Part shown: positions 23,246-35,732 of the stretch, in pieces | How positions within the stretch are numbered: position 1 is the first letter of the stretch | How the letters are laid out: the number at the start of each line of letters is the position of its first letter | Assembly (NCBI GenBank): GCA_007922305.1 | Contig: ML677364.1 | Location: forward strand, 16,080,260 to 16,144,259 | Source of the DNA: Dermatemys mawii | Taxonomy: Eukaryota; Chordata; Testudines; Dermatemydidae | DNA length: 64,000 bases | Direction of reading: 5' to 3' | Translations under genes and position numbers: made by a program | Notes under the pieces: model-generated | What the model saw: only the letters and a program-made list of their open reading frames with translations | The model's database searches: none | Told to the model about the DNA's origin: nothing

Positions 23246-23718
23246 TATCCCATATGATAGGTTCTCAGTGACTTGTATTGGTAAAAAGAGGGGTTGCAGT
23301 GTTTTATACTGAGATAATGAGTTCCAGAATCATAAACACATTGATCTCTGTGGCCAGATCTGTGTTTAACTGGACAAAGCGTAATCTTCTGGATTGCCAC
23401 AGATGGAAATGTATGGGTTTTGCTCTAGGTCTAGTTGCGAATCCAATAGCCTTGGGAAGCTTAAAAGGACCCCAAGGATGAGGACAGACTTAATCTAAGA
23501 ACAGATGCATTCAATAGTGGGGATGTTATAGAGGACTCATGTTCTTAAGAAAGGTCTCTTTTCCTACCAGTATTACCTGGGTCTACATCAGGCTAGAAAG
23601 AATTGGTTGGGTTCAGCTTTAGCTAGCTGCACTTCATCCAGGTGCTGATGTCAGCGAGGCAGTGAGAAAGCTTGGAGGTGATGCTGTTTATGTTTGGAGG
23701 AGATGTAGTATTGGACGT

Positions 23719-24280
23719 TGTCAGAGTTCAGGACAACTGCACCCACTTGTGGGTTAGCACAGGTACCACTTTTAGGCTCCTGGCTCCCCAGCTGTCACTT
23801 CTCTTGGGCAGAGATCCGCCTCTTTTTCCCTCCTGACCAAAGGTTGTTTAAGACTCCACAGCTCTCTGTCAACACTGTGAAATTGCCAGCAAGTTGAACT
23901 GCCTAAGCAGGCCTGCTTTGCTTTCTCTTCAGAAGCTATAAACAGTGTAATTGCCAACAGTTATAAGTTACAAGTTACCACACAGTTTTTCCTAGGCAAG
24001 CACGTTTAGTCTTAAAGTGAAAGCATTACAGAGAAAACATTAACACAATAGGAGAACTTACATGCATTTTGAGCATAGCCTGATCTAGCTTCACAGAAAC
24101 TGCTTTGCTGAACTGATTGTGTACCTTCTTAAGGAAAGTTACAGCCCCTTGCAGAAGGCTAGATGGGACTGAAAATTCTGTATGATTTCGCTTACATTTT
24201 TTCAGATCACCACCACCTCTCATAGGAGGAGTTTGGAAGCTCATTCCCCATCTATTCCACAAATCTTCCAGGCTCCCTCA
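23719..24280. mobile_element. Probable solo LTR, about 562 bp
   Basis: It begins TGTCAGAGTTCAGGAC and ends CTCCCTCA. Flanks GACGT (23714-23718) and GACGC (24281-24285) match at four of five positions, and the change is next to a CpG. The sequence resembles an LTR family I associate with turtles. Orientation is not clear. Confidence 0.6.
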
Positions 24281-24285
24281 GACGC

Positions 24286-27200
24286 ACAGAGCCAGGAGTT
24301 CCCATCCCACTGCAGCATGACTTTACATACTAACTTTCTGTGACTGCATTGGCCTTAATACCATTTTTGAGTCCCCTTGCAGCTACTGAGTAGCAGCCAT
24401 GAAAGTGACTTTGGAGGAATTAATGCTGCACTAACTTCCAGTTAGATTTCTGTTCTGAAACAGAGTATTGAGATGAACATATTGAGATACAGAGCAATTG
24501 TTTTCTACCAACTGACGTTACATTTTAACTGATGATTTAGAGATGAATTATCATCCACCTGAGCCATCCTGTCCTCTGTTTCATTTCTATGGATGCAGTT
24601 TTGTCCACTAATTTGATTGATTCCTTTTATTTCATACTGAAAGTACTCTTCTGGTGTTGAAAGTACACTGATCTCTTACTGAAAGAAAATGAAAATTCCC
24701 CCAAATTCCTTTTCCCCACTAATTCATTTTCCTCAGCATTTCCCTCCTTTTTACTTGCCTACTGAAGTAGGCAAGTAATCATTCCCAAAGTTAACATTAG
24801 TTTACATGGTTTAATCCAAAGGTGCTTCATATTTTAAATAAATGAGAACTCTGTTCCTTTGAAGTAATCAGAATGTTTCACTAGTGTCATTTATTTAATT
24901 TCTTCAAATGAATTTAGCCCTCAGGAAAGATATTGGGTTTTCTCTTCCTGTCTTTTTTTTTTTTAAGAACAGTCCTGGAAACTGCAGTCCTTTCCCCATC
25001 ATAGATGTGCAACAAAGTTTAGAAGCTGTGCAGGCTTCCCCCAACACTGCCCTGCCAATATACTCAACCCTGACCTGAAGGGACCACCTCTAGGGATGTA
25101 AGTCATTTGTAGCTTGTCAATGTGGCAGATAAGCTACTTTTCTAGAACTGTAAACTTTGTGCTGTATGAAAGGATAACGAATTTGCTAGTAGGAAAAAAG
25201 TATAACCACATTTCTGTCAAGAGAGAAGGGCAGAGATGAGAGAGGTACTGCATATTACTAAGCTACTTGATCACATATGCCTTTTCAAAGGAGAGAAGAT
25301 ACATTAGCAGCAAACAGAGGAACACTGTCATCTGCAAACATAAATAGTTCAGGTTTCAGGTATGCTAGGAATGTCATTAACGTAATAATTGACAACAAGG
25401 GGCTCCGAAGTCAGCAATGACCGTGGGAGGCACTTCAAGAGACAGAAGACAGGGTTCTGACAACAAGCACTGTAATAATAATAAACTCATTTGAAAGCCA
25501 TGCAGGAGACAGGCAGAGAATCAGGACAAAGAAACTGTGTGGTGACGACAGAGTTTGTGTTTAGAGGAAAAACTGACACTATGATTGTGGGTTGAGTGAA
25601 TTAGTGGCTGTGGAATGCCCTTATCTAGACCTGAAATGAGTTGATCAACAAATGCAAGAGCCATACTATGTGTGGAAGAAAAAAAAAAGCAACAGAAGCA
25701 ATCTGTTTGGCATCATTTAGATTTGGAATGGAGAGAGAGAGAGAGAGATTACTTGCCAACATGGTCAATGTACAGAGATTAGACAGTAGCTTCTGCAATG
25801 TGCATGTTTCCCTCTCAGCGGCAATATTGCCCTGAAAGACTCAAGAGGAGAATTGGAAAGGTCAGCAATTACAGGGCAAAGATTAATAAATTCCTTATCA
25901 ACTGCACAAGTCTGATGATTTGAGAGTTTTTGCTGATCCCATTTTATTTAGAAAACTGTAGTTCTAACTGACAAAAGGGGCCAAAATATTTAGTAAATTT
26001 ATTGGAGAAAGTTTGACATTGAAAAGCATTACTGACAAATGTTACTCAGGTGAAACTAGTTCATCTGCCATATATGGATTTGGAATGTAATTTGTAAGTA
26101 CGTGAAAATGCTTTGTTTGCCATTAGGAGTAACATTTATGTAATATTCACATTCTATGAGTATCTGAAACCCCATTGCAAGTTACTGACGTTATAAACGT
26201 AAGCAAACAAATAAGCACAATATGAAATCAATTTGACACCGGTAGTCCAGTTTTTAATTATGTGCAATGTTTAGTGTGCCCTATACTTTAGTATAGTTTT
26301 GTAATGAAGTGTTAATAATGTTGGATCTCAACACAGCACTCTGCTGTTAAATCTTTGCTGAGGAGTCAGATCATATTTTCTTCATTAAAATTATTGCACA
26401 GTAGTGACTGAGGTACCTCTCTATTATTTACCCCCCCACACACACACTTCTCTGCACAATGAAGTTGTACATTTTCACTAAAGGTTCAGCACTTTCTGTC
26501 CCATAACACAAGCCCCAGAGAATTTCTCCAGTCTGAGTCTCTAGACTGGAACCAATTGCCTGACCCTAGGGTTTAGATATCTAACTTCCCTAGAAGCTCT
26601 GAGCACTAAAGAAAATATATTTTTAAAAGTATGCCCTCATTTGTTATAATGTTTTAAAACTGACCATGATAATCAGTTGTAAAGAATAATCTCAAAATGT
26701 TAACCAGCCATTTGTAATCTTTTTATCAACTACAAAGAATGCATAAATAGATCCCAGGTTTCCTCCCTCGGGGAGGATAAGAGAGGTGTTTCAACTGATA
26801 CCTACGTTGTTGGGGAGCCTGGGATCACTCCACAACACATGGAGACTTCCAGACATGATTGCATTCGCTGAATGATCTATGTTTTGCTTTACTAATATCC
26901 CATTCAGACAGAAGTAAACCAAGTATAAGGTTTGCAACATTCACACAGTTGAAAAGTAATATAAGGGTTCAGGACAAAAAAAGTGGGCTACCCAAAAGAA
27001 ATACTGTATTATGCAGCCTCACCCGAGAAGTCCAGGACTGATTTACCAGCTGTCTGGGTATTTGAAAGGCTTTCAATGAAATTAATGGTAATGGTCTTAG
27101 ATGGCAGATGTCTATACTGTGGACTGATTAATATCAAATGTGCTTAATCCAAATAAAAGTTTGAAAAGGGAAATAACTAAGCAGAAGATCTGAAGAAGCA

Positions 27201-27885
27201 GATCCTTCCTTGGGAGCTTAGGAAAAGAAAGGACTTGTATCTAATATTTCAACATAAAAGAAGCTGAGATGCAGACAGGATTGTTCTACAAAATAGAACT
27301 CTGTAGTAGTTCTCTGAAATAAATCATTCAAATAGAAGGGAAAACGTAGGAGAAAGATTTACTTTCTCAATAAGTAGTAAACAACATGATTTTGTTTGGC
27401 ATTAGAAGATATGGAAACACTCTTTAGGATAAAAATCTACAAACTAAGACTATGAATAGTAAGGAATAGATGTTCTGAGATTGTTTGAATGCATGCCAAT
27501 AAACTATGATCTGTTCTTATTTACCATTCATACTGCTGACTTACTGATCACAGCACTGCACCAGCATAGGACAAGGTAACTCCTGCTCCAAAGAGCTGAT
27601 ACTTATGGACAAATAAGAGCAAGAATATTATCACTGAGGTAATTGAAAGTAATGAGATCTAAGAATGGCAATGCACAGAATATATAATATAAAGTGTTAC
27701 ATTAAAGTTAATAATAAATAGCGATAAACAATAGATGCCCAATATTGATCACCATTGTTGACATATTGTAGAGAATTTAGAGAAAAGCTATACAATGTAC
27801 TGAGAGAGCTGTAGAGTTCCTTAAGGCTTAGAAAGGCAGGTCCAAATAAATAAAGATGTGGACTTTCCTTGGCTGAAGAATAACT
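24286..27885. other. About 3.6 kb without a recognised gene
   Basis: Mostly unique AT-rich sequence. It contains a 12-bp hairpin (24751-24778), a (GA)n run (about 25731-25748) and a C-run/(CA)n (about 26431-26447). Small open frames have no domains. Confidence 0.5.
24751..24778. repeat. Perfect 12-bp hairpin with TGAA loop
   Basis: TTACTTGCCTAC (24751-24762), loop TGAA, then the exact complement (24767-24778). Pairing does not extend further. It is too short for a microRNA precursor. Confidence 0.9.
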
Positions 27886-27887
27886 AA

Positions 27888-28178
27888 GGATTGGCCTACA
27901 CAGTAATAAAAATCCCACAGATGGCTTGGGTCAGTTAACTCAGGGTCACAAGGCTCAGCCTCCACAGATAAAAACGTGTGATGCAGATATTCAGGCTTGG
28001 ACTGGAGCCCAAACTCTGGGGCCCTAACAGGGTGGAGGATCCCAGGGCTCAGGCTCTAGCCCAAGTCCAAACAGCTACACAGCAATTTTTAGCCCCACAT
28101 CCCGAACCCAAATCAGCTGACCCAGGACAACCATGGCCAAACCACAGGGCTTTTATCCCCATATAGATATACCTTAAG
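27888..28178. mobile_element. MITE, turtle-type, about 290 bp
   Basis: The left end TAAGGATTGGCCTACACAGTAATAAAAATC is partly mirrored by the right end (GGGCTTTTATCCCCATATAGATATACCTTA). The interior has the characteristic GCTTGGACTGGAGCCCAAACTC and CAGGGCTCAGGCTCTAGCCC blocks, which are themselves near-inverted. It is noncoding; the open frame 27978-28166 is incidental. Confidence 0.7.
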
Positions 28179-31100
28179 GGGATGATATGGTAACCATCTA
28201 CAATTACAGCATCTGAAGAGTGCAGACCCCAAGAAAAGAAAAGGATTTTCTTGTAGATTCCAAAGAGTTGAATCTAAGTGTAATAGAAAAAAACACAGTG
28301 CCAAGTGATGTGATCCCTTCTCCCATGTGAAGATATGAGCAATCCATACTGAATTCAATAGGAATTAGTCAGATGATGTTGAAAGGGAATCTGGACCTTG
28401 GACTGTGAAATTGAAGAAAAGTGAAAGACCACCCAATATTTCAGTTATTTTAAACTAGAATGCATAAAGCACTGGCAAAAATACAGCATGGAACAATTCT
28501 GCAGTAGGAAAGGGAAAAGATGGAATAACTAAGTAAGTTTTTTTCCCCCATTTCCCTGTGTATATGATCATCAAATTGAAAAAAAAAGTGAAAATGCACT
28601 TTGCATTGACAGATTTTTAACATGCTCTCTAACCTTTTTACCCTCTCTGCACAGCAATCAATCTACAAAATGGTCACACTATTGGCAGCAATGCTACCCG
28701 ACATCTGCCATCTTTGTAAGATGCTGTCTTTGCAGATTAATCCCAGATGTTCCATAATTTTCTCCTAAATACTAGTTTGTGATTTGCTATGATCTTGAGG
28801 CTCATCACTGACATAAGTGACTTAATTGAATATATTCATAAAAGCATAAAGCATATTGTTGTTTCTATTATTAGGGACAACATACAAATTACATTTTTAA
28901 AGCCAAAAATACAGAGAAAATTTATATTTGAAAAAAATGTAATTTTTCCCCATGTTTATATAACCAGACAGAAATGCCCATTTAGATAGCCAGATATGAC
29001 AGAATATTGAGAAAGCATTTGAAAGCGAGTGGTGATGACTTGAAGATGTTTTTGAATTAGGCTTCCTACTTTCAAAATAAAAGTTCATATGGGCAGCTGT
29101 AAAAGCCAGTCAGCTCACCCCACTCAATACACTATTAAGATTCTCAAACAAGAGACCAAGGAACATAGGAAACTTGAGAGCAAGGACAAATCCATCAAAA
29201 GGAAATAAGATAAAGAAAGAATAAGCTTATCCACTAAGATAAATATGGACATTTCTGGCATTTGCCCATAAGTGATTAAAGGTTTCTTGGAAAGTTTTAG
29301 AGTATAAAAATATGAAGAAAAACTCAATACAGAACCTTGAGTCTTGAGGATAAAAGTTTTATTTGCTACAAGTGAATGACAGCCATTGCTGATCAACATA
29401 AGCACGTCTAAACAAAAGGGAATATGGGCCTTGAATTTAGACATTTCCCAATGCACAATGGGTGACATTCATCCTGGTGCACAAGACCCATATAAGACTT
29501 CCGTACAGTTTAAATATTGCTGATTCTCTATACGGAAAGGGGCATGACAATATGTCCCTGGAGGTGGTTTCTACACTTTTGTACATTGCAGAGAGAACAC
29601 TTTGCTGGAGCTCAATAGGTTAGCGTGTCAGGGGGTGACCTTTGGGAAGGACCAATGAATCCATGTTTTTTAGGATTAAATTACCCAAACCAAATTCAGA
29701 CAGTATGGGGGGATTAGAGGCTACTAATCCATCGCATAGATATAAAAAAAGATGAAGACTAAGAAGATATAAAAATAAACTCCATACAGAATCTGGATTC
29801 CTGAAGATAAAAATGATTTTTATATGTTCTACCTAACTCATGTCTAAACAAAAGGGAACAGGGAAGGCTGGGGGAAGCGGAAGAGGGAGATTTGACACCC
29901 AGCGAATAAGGTGAAAAAAAATCTGAAAGAACATGCAGATTGCTCACATCACCGTCTCAGGAAAGTTGGAGTTCCTCCCTGAATGCATGAAGAAAAGGAA
30001 GCATTCAGTGAGGAAAAATTAATAAACGCAAAAATATTCTGATAGGAATATAGCATCAAAAGTGCATATGTTCCACATGTTTTTATTTCTCTTTAAAATT
30101 AGAAAACACATCTTTGGTTGATGTATCCTGAAGGGCATTAAGCCAGAGTATGCTATGATACCATTTCTTGCTTCATAAAGAATTTCATTTAAACTATGAA
30201 CCTTGTGATAGGTAATTATATGCAGGAAGCAGAGCACATATGAATTTTATATTTATGGTCTACATTGAGGTCACAATTTAAATTCCAAAAACTGCCTTCA
30301 GAAATACCAGTTAGTGTGTCATTTTTATTTTAATTGCATTTCCTCCCCTCTGGTAAAGCACGATCAACTGAAAATCAGAACACATGTTGTATGTAACATA
30401 TTTAGAGTCTAACAATAAACGGTTAGCACCCCCACAATGCTAAGTGGTTTGCAATGCTTGTAACAGAGAAAAGGTGAGGTCGCAGGCGGTGGTAGAGGAC
30501 CCTTTTGACCAGGAAGAGAGAAAAGGGTAAAAATTTAGCACATGCTGTTCATAACAATTGCTCTTAACGAACAGCTCTTGCTTTCCCCAGATGGCAAGCT
30601 TTTCATGTATTTATTTCAACCAAGAGGTCATAATTTTAAAAAGCAAGAAACATATTCTATGGTAACATAATAGAAGTATGTCAGTTCTTTTTATAAGTAG
30701 AACTAATAGTCATGTCTGGTAGCATACAAAAAGTTGGGTATAGTTTCTCAAAACCCAACCTAGGCACCCAGGGTGAAAGCCATTGTTGTGCAATGGGCTT
30801 AAGACCTATCTGCCATTTAAATCCTATTTAAGCCCTAGTAACTAAAATGGGACTGGAGATGTACATATCCCTGGTGCTGGGGTGAATTTCACCTAAACCC
30901 CATCTCTCTCCCTCATTTGATTTACTGTATATTATTATTCTTTGTGTACGTACGTGTATATGGGTGTGTGTTGAATTATTGAAAGTCTTCTAGAAACTCG
31001 ATATAGTGGGCACAGCACAGGTAGTGGTGGTAGAGGCTTCTTTACAGCTTTTAATCAATGTGGCTCACCTATGACTTGGAAGAGCCTGTTCTAGTGGTGA

Positions 31101-31261
31101 GGGGATAACTCATTCTATGAGGTCCTTTATCCCTTGGCTTCTTTGGGGAGACTGATGACAAGATAACAAATTGGGGTGGTTTTTGTTATGTGACCACCTT
31201 TTCTCTAAGAAACACAATGAAGCCATCTAGTTATGGTATTTCATGTAAATCACTGAACATT
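28179..31261. other. About 3.1 kb without a recognised gene
   Basis: Unique-looking sequence, strongly AT-rich. Two stretches (29285-29480 and 29740-29860) share wording such as ATAAAAATATGAAGA, AATACAGAA and GAGGATAAAA, and may be an old local duplication. The frame at 29124-29468 (114 aa, minus) has no motif I recognise. Confidence 0.45.
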
Positions 31262-31430
31262 AAGTGGTGACCAGCACCGCGCTGCTTGCCGCAGCCCCCA
31301 TTGGACCAGGACAGTGAACCGCGCGGCCAGTGGAAGTTGCGATCGGTGAACTGCCAGGTAAACTAACTGGCGGAGGCCACTAAGCGTGCTTACCCTGCGG
31401 TCCCGCATGCCAAGGTTGCCAATCCCTGAA
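31262..31430. mobile_element. Half of a GC-rich hAT-type MITE
   Basis: It contains CAGCCCCCATTGGACCAGG, AGTGAACCGCGCGGCCAGTGG, a GTAAAC block and the terminal TGCCAAGGTTGCCAATCCCTG, the end of a common turtle hAT-type MITE. The opposite end is missing, so only the right half is present. It is markedly more GC-rich than its surroundings. Confidence 0.75.
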
Positions 31431-31853
31431 CTAGAGTATTGTTTAAAACATTCAATTTGCAAATACCTGGAAGATGAAGGAGTGATCACTAGAATGGATT
31501 TACTAAGAACAAATCATGCCAAACCAGCTTGATTTCCTTCTTTGAGAACATAACTATTTTGGTGGGTTGGGGGAATGTTGTGGACATAATATTCCTGGAC
31601 TTTATAGCAAGGCTATTGATACAGTCCCACATGACATTCTCATAAGTAAGCTGGAGAACTGCAGGCTCGGTAGAACCACCATTAAGTAGATACATAGTTG
31701 GTTAAACCACTGCAAACAAAAAGTAATTATGAATGCAATGGTGTCACATTGGAGGTAGGTCTCCAGTGGGGTTAAACAGGGATCTGTTCTGGGTCCAGTG
31801 TTGTTTAACATCTCTATTAATTACCTGGATAAAGGAAGAGAGACCATACTGCT
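31431..31853 (+). mobile_element. CR1 LINE ORF2 fragment, part 1 (split by LTR)
   Basis: Plus sense. It contains the RT-region text ATGGATTTACTAAGAACAAATC (giving MDLLRTNHA) and GTTAAACAGGGATCTGTTCTGG, the QGSVLGP-type block of the reverse transcriptase. It is interrupted at 31854 and resumes at 32635. Stops and frameshifts are present. Confidence 0.9.
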
Positions 31854-32634
31854 TGTCAGGGTTCCCTTCCCACTCTGAACTGTAGGGTACAGAGGTGGGG
31901 ACCCTGCATGAAGACCCCCTAAGCTTATTTTTACCAGATTAGGCTAATAACTTCCCCAGGCTCAACTACCTGGAATAGTACCGCTGCCACCACCAAGTGA
32001 TTTACACAAAGAATCAGGGAAAGGACCACTTGGAGTTCTATTCCCTCCAAATCCCCACAAGTCCTACACCCCCTTCATGGGAAAGGCTTGAGAATAAAAC
32101 CCTGACCAATCCTTACAGATGAGCCCGATCCAAAACCCTGGACCTTTAAAACAATGGAAAAAATCAGTCAGATTTGTAAAAGAAGGATTTTAATTAAAGA
32201 AAAGATAAGAAAATCACAGCTGTAAAATCCAGATGGAAGTTATCTTTACAGAGTCACAAAATGATTAAAAAAATAACACAGAGGAATCCCCTCTGACTTT
32301 ATTTCAAAATTACAGAGAAAAACAGGAATAAACTTCCCTCTAGCAAAGAAGAAATTCACAAGTGAAAAAACAAAGATAATCTAACCCGCCTTGCCTGGCT
32401 GGATTTACTGGTTCAGAATGATTTGGAGAACATGGGTTGTTGATGTCTGGTTCCTCTAAAATCCAAGAGCGAATGGACTCACAAAGAGCCCACACAAAGC
32501 CTCTCCCCGCCTCCGGATTTGAAAGTACCTTTTGTCCCCATTGGTTCTGTTGGTCAGATGCCAACCAGGTTATCTGAGCTTCTTAACCCCTTTCAGGTAA
32601 GGAGGAATTCTAGGCTACCCTTATGGTTATGACA
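31854..32634 (-). mobile_element. Solo LTR, 781 bp, inserted in CR1
   Basis: It runs from TGTCAGGGTTCCC to TTATGGTTATGACA. Flanks are CTGCT (31849-31853) and CTGGT (32635-32639), a 5-bp duplication with one change. Read on the minus strand it starts TGTCATAACC and ends GGAACCCTGACA, which I take as sense. It holds no coding region; the small frame 32340-32564 is incidental. The CR1 reverse transcriptase text is continuous across it. Confidence 0.85.
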
Positions 32635-33515
32635 CTGGTCAAATCTGCAGATGACACAAAGCTGGGCAAGATGTTGCAAAGACTTTGAATGATAGAGCTA
32701 AAATTCAAAAAAATCTTGATAAATTGGAGAACTGGGCTATAAACAATAAAATGAAATTCAACAAAGACATGTTTAAGGTGCTACACTCGGAAGAAAAGCT
32801 AAATGCATAAATACAGAATCAGGGATAACTGGCTTGGCAGCAGCTCTGCTGAGAATGGTCTGGGAGTTGTGATGGATCACAACCTCAACACAAGTCAACA
32901 ATGCAATACTGTTGCCAAAAAAAAAAAAAGCAAATGCAATTTTGGGTTGCATTAACATGGGCATAGAAGGAAAGTCACGGGAGGTGATAGTAGATTGGTT
33001 TGGCCGGTTTTGATCACTGCTGTATAGAAAGGATGTAGAGAAACTGGAAAGGATCCAAAGGTGAGTGAGAACCATGATCAAAGGGATGGAATGCAAGCCA
33101 TATGAGCAAAGGCTGAAGGAAATGGATATGTTTAGTTTGGAAAAGAGGAGATTAGGGGGGTGGGTACATGATAGCAGTCTTCAAATACTTGAAAGGCTAC
33201 CATAAAAAGATGGAGAAAATTGTTCTCTCTTGCCACAGAGGTCAGGACAAGAGACAATGGGTTCAAACTATAACATAGTAGTTTTAGATTAAATGTCGGG
33301 AAAAACTTAGTTGTAAGAACAGTAGGACAATGGAATAGACTGTCTAGAGAAAGATATGGAAGCTCCTTCACTGGAGGTTTTCAAAATGTGGCTGGATGGC
33401 CATTTGTCTAGGATGGTTTGGCCACAACAAATCCTGTATCTTGGCTGGCAGGGGGTTAGACTAGATGACCCTTAAATTCCCTTCTAACCCTATGGGTCTA
33501 TGATTCTATTTAAGG
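32635..33515 (+). mobile_element. CR1 LINE ORF2 and 3' end, part 2 (split by LTR)
   Basis: It resumes with CTGGTCAAATCTGCAGATGAC, encoding the ADD part of the polymerase active site, and runs through the ORF2 C-terminus (KDVEKLERIQR-like text near 33030). It ends in the CR1 tail with TAGACTAGATGACCC and a terminal TCTATGATTCTAT at about 33498-33510. The tail resembles the short direct repeat typical of CR1 3' ends. The copy is full to its 3' end and disabled by stops. Confidence 0.92.
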
Positions 33516-33519
33516 CAAG

Positions 33520-34010
33520 GCAAAGATAGTGGTTTATTGTGGCACAGACACTGAAAGGCAATGCAGCCTTGTCAAGGCTACTCATAGCTACTGTTTCTCT
33601 TCCACTTCTGCAACATCTGGGGGAACACCACCCTGGTAAACAGCAGTGCTGCATATCTTTCTGGTTTTCCTACTGTCTTTTTAAAATCAGATCTTTTTAT
33701 GTCTCCTGGGGACACACCTCAGAGTAATATCCTCCAACATAAGGACAGCCTGCACAGGGGCACATGCAATTGCTAACTTTCTGCTGCTACCTCCCCTAAC
33801 ACTCCATCCCCAGCACTGGTAGAGGGGTCCCATAAAAGGGAGAAGTAATGTGGAAAAGGTCTTTCTACCTGACACAGTCCTCAGGCATCTTCTACTGTGC
33901 AGACACTGAAAAATCCTTGGGGTGCCCCCCATCTGCTTAAGCAGGGGGTCTCTGACACAAGTTGAGCTAAGTAGTCCACTTGTGCTTGAAGGAAATGGGG
34001 CTTTAGGCTC
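33520..34010. other. No supported gene
   Basis: A minus frame (33687-33932) is unrecognised. It could be part of the CR1 ORF1 remnant next to it, but I see no esterase motif. Confidence 0.4.
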
Positions 34011-34039
34011 TCAATCCCCTAGTCCCTTCCTCTGGTGCT

Positions 34040-34225
34040 CATCTGTAATCATCTGTAGTCAGCTAGAATCCTCCATCCCATGTTACCATGTGCATCCTGC
34101 TGAAGTCCTCACACTCCCAGATGCTACACAGACAAGTCACCACCTCCTGCAGATCTCTTATCTGCTTCCTGAAGGACCCCATGAACAGACACCTCTCACA
34201 CTAGGTGGTTCCCTGTGCCTGATGA
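34040..34225 (-). pseudogene. CR1 ORF1 fragment (zinc-finger-like and coiled-coil segment)
   Basis: The minus strand encodes CERCLFMGSFRKQIRDLQE followed by a leucine-rich heptad-like stretch. The CERCL...RKQ block is closely similar to CERCLLAESLRKQ in the CR1 ORF1 at 54.1 kb, and the nucleotide context upstream of it is also alike. It is isolated and broken. Confidence 0.6.
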
Positions 34226-34234
34226 TAAGTATCC

Positions 34235-34497
34235 AACTTTCTTATTTATCAATTATTATTATTACTAGCTATGATTTGTTTCACCATAGTGCCTAGGAGT
34301 CCAAATCATGAACTGGGACCCCATTGTCCCTGTACATTGTTTGTACAGTGTCCCTAGGCACTGAGAGAGAGTTTATAGTCTAAGACTGACAGATTCCTGA
34401 AGAAGGAGTACAAGGAAACAGTAGGGCAATACAGGTCAGCATGAAAAGCAGTGGTTGCAGCACACCAGCAGAATAACTGTTGTCATGTTTTTGTAGG
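34235..34497 (+). repeat. Old SINE-like amniote repeat, long copy
   Basis: ATTATTATTACTAGC...CATAGTGCCTAGGAGTCC...GGGACCCCATTGT...GAAGGAGTACAAGGAAACAG...CAGCACACCAGCAG follows the order of a widespread sauropsid interspersed repeat. It continues to the edge of the Harbinger pseudogene, with the last few bases shared or ambiguous. Confidence 0.65.
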
Positions 34498-35210
34498 CTC
34501 CTCCACCTGCCCTTCATTCTTCCAAATGTACACTTCACTGCCATTTTGCAACGACTATGTTCTTTCGTCCAAGTATTCAGTAAAAGCTTCCTTAAGCCAG
34601 AGAAGCAGAGGTTAAGCTGCATCTTCCAGGGTGACAGGAGGAATCACAACACCATTAACTTCCCTGGTGGTCTGGGAAACAATGTTCCCTTGCTCATGCC
34701 AGAGAACAGGCCTGAGTTTCTAAAACTCCTGACCTCATGGAACTTTCCAGAGCACCCCACATTTATGTGGTGAACCTGCCATGGTGATCAACCAGGTCTG
34801 CAGCACCACGGAGAAATACTCTTTCTGTTAAAAAAGGCTTTGGCCTGGTGTGTAGGTCCTCGAAGAGTTACATGAGTCCCATCAGTAGCCCATTTACTGT
34901 TTGGAAGCCTCATCTGTGCAAAGCTGTCAGTAACCTCTTATGCACTGCCAAGCTTTATGACACAACACACCAGCATTCTCTGAATACCATTGCAAACCTC
35001 CATGACAACAGTCCTGACAACTGATCTACCAACACCAAACTGATCAGTTACTGCCTGATCACAATGGGGGTAGCAAACTTCCAACTGCTGAAGGTCAAAT
35101 GCAGACTCTCATGTTGAGTGTAACTCTGCAGCTCCAGGATAATCTCTACATGGAACTCTAGTTGAACACTCCAGTTCTGCCTCACTAGCCTTCCTCCCCA
35201 GCCCCCGCTA
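34495..35210 (-). pseudogene. PIF/Harbinger transposase pseudogene (HARBI1-like)
   Basis: Read on the minus strand, blocks appear in family order. FGVGRSVVRTVVMEVCN lies near 34990-35040, in the helix-turn-helix-like N-terminal part. NSKWATDGTHVTLRGP lies near 34855-34900, where the Asp in DGTH is the first catalytic acidic residue of the DDE nuclease. CKMAVKCTFGRMKGRWRSL lies near 34500-34555, the conserved C-terminal block (family: ECAFGRLKGRWR, here with K for E). Stops and at least one frameshift separate the blocks. The pseudogene is cut at its C-terminus by the SINE-like repeat. I found no terminal inverted repeats. Confidence 0.9.
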
Positions 35211-35730
35211 GATGATCAAGCCCAGAATCAGCACTCCACCAAGAGAAGCGGCTCCAGATAAATGCGCTGCAGAAGTAATTGCTCAGTTTCATCCTCCTGC
35301 TACTCCTCCGTTCCTAGGAGTATCACCAAGGCATTCAGAGCCCTCCAAAGCCACTGACCCAAATGCATCCAGCTGCATGACTTCCCGTACATCTGTATAA
35401 TCCTGTTCCTGTTAATGACTGTCCTGATTATGATTCTCAGCCGCGTCTTCTTCATGCTGCCTCAGAGCGATCTGAAAATGGCTCTGACAAAATACAGATG
35501 AATGATGGGTTACCAGGAGAGGAAACATGGGAATTTATTAGTTTAACCCCAAGCCCCAGAATTCCTATAGGGGTTCCTGTAGGCATCCCATAATGCAACA
35601 AGAAAAAATCTCTGAAAGCATACAGCTAGGTGGCAGAACACGGCACAATGGAATATCTCCCCAGAATGCTGCAGAGTTAATTGGAAGAAATGCTGAGGTG
35701 TGTGGATGTAATTATTAACATGGGAAGTAC
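35211..35730. other. No supported gene; may include remains of the Harbinger element
   Basis: Moderately CT-rich text upstream of the transposase blocks. Nothing in it is clearly coding. Confidence 0.4.
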
Positions 35731-35732
35731 AT

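Noticed and set aside
24751..24778. microRNA precursor
   Set aside because: A 12-bp stem with a 4-nt loop is far below precursor length and pairing does not extend.
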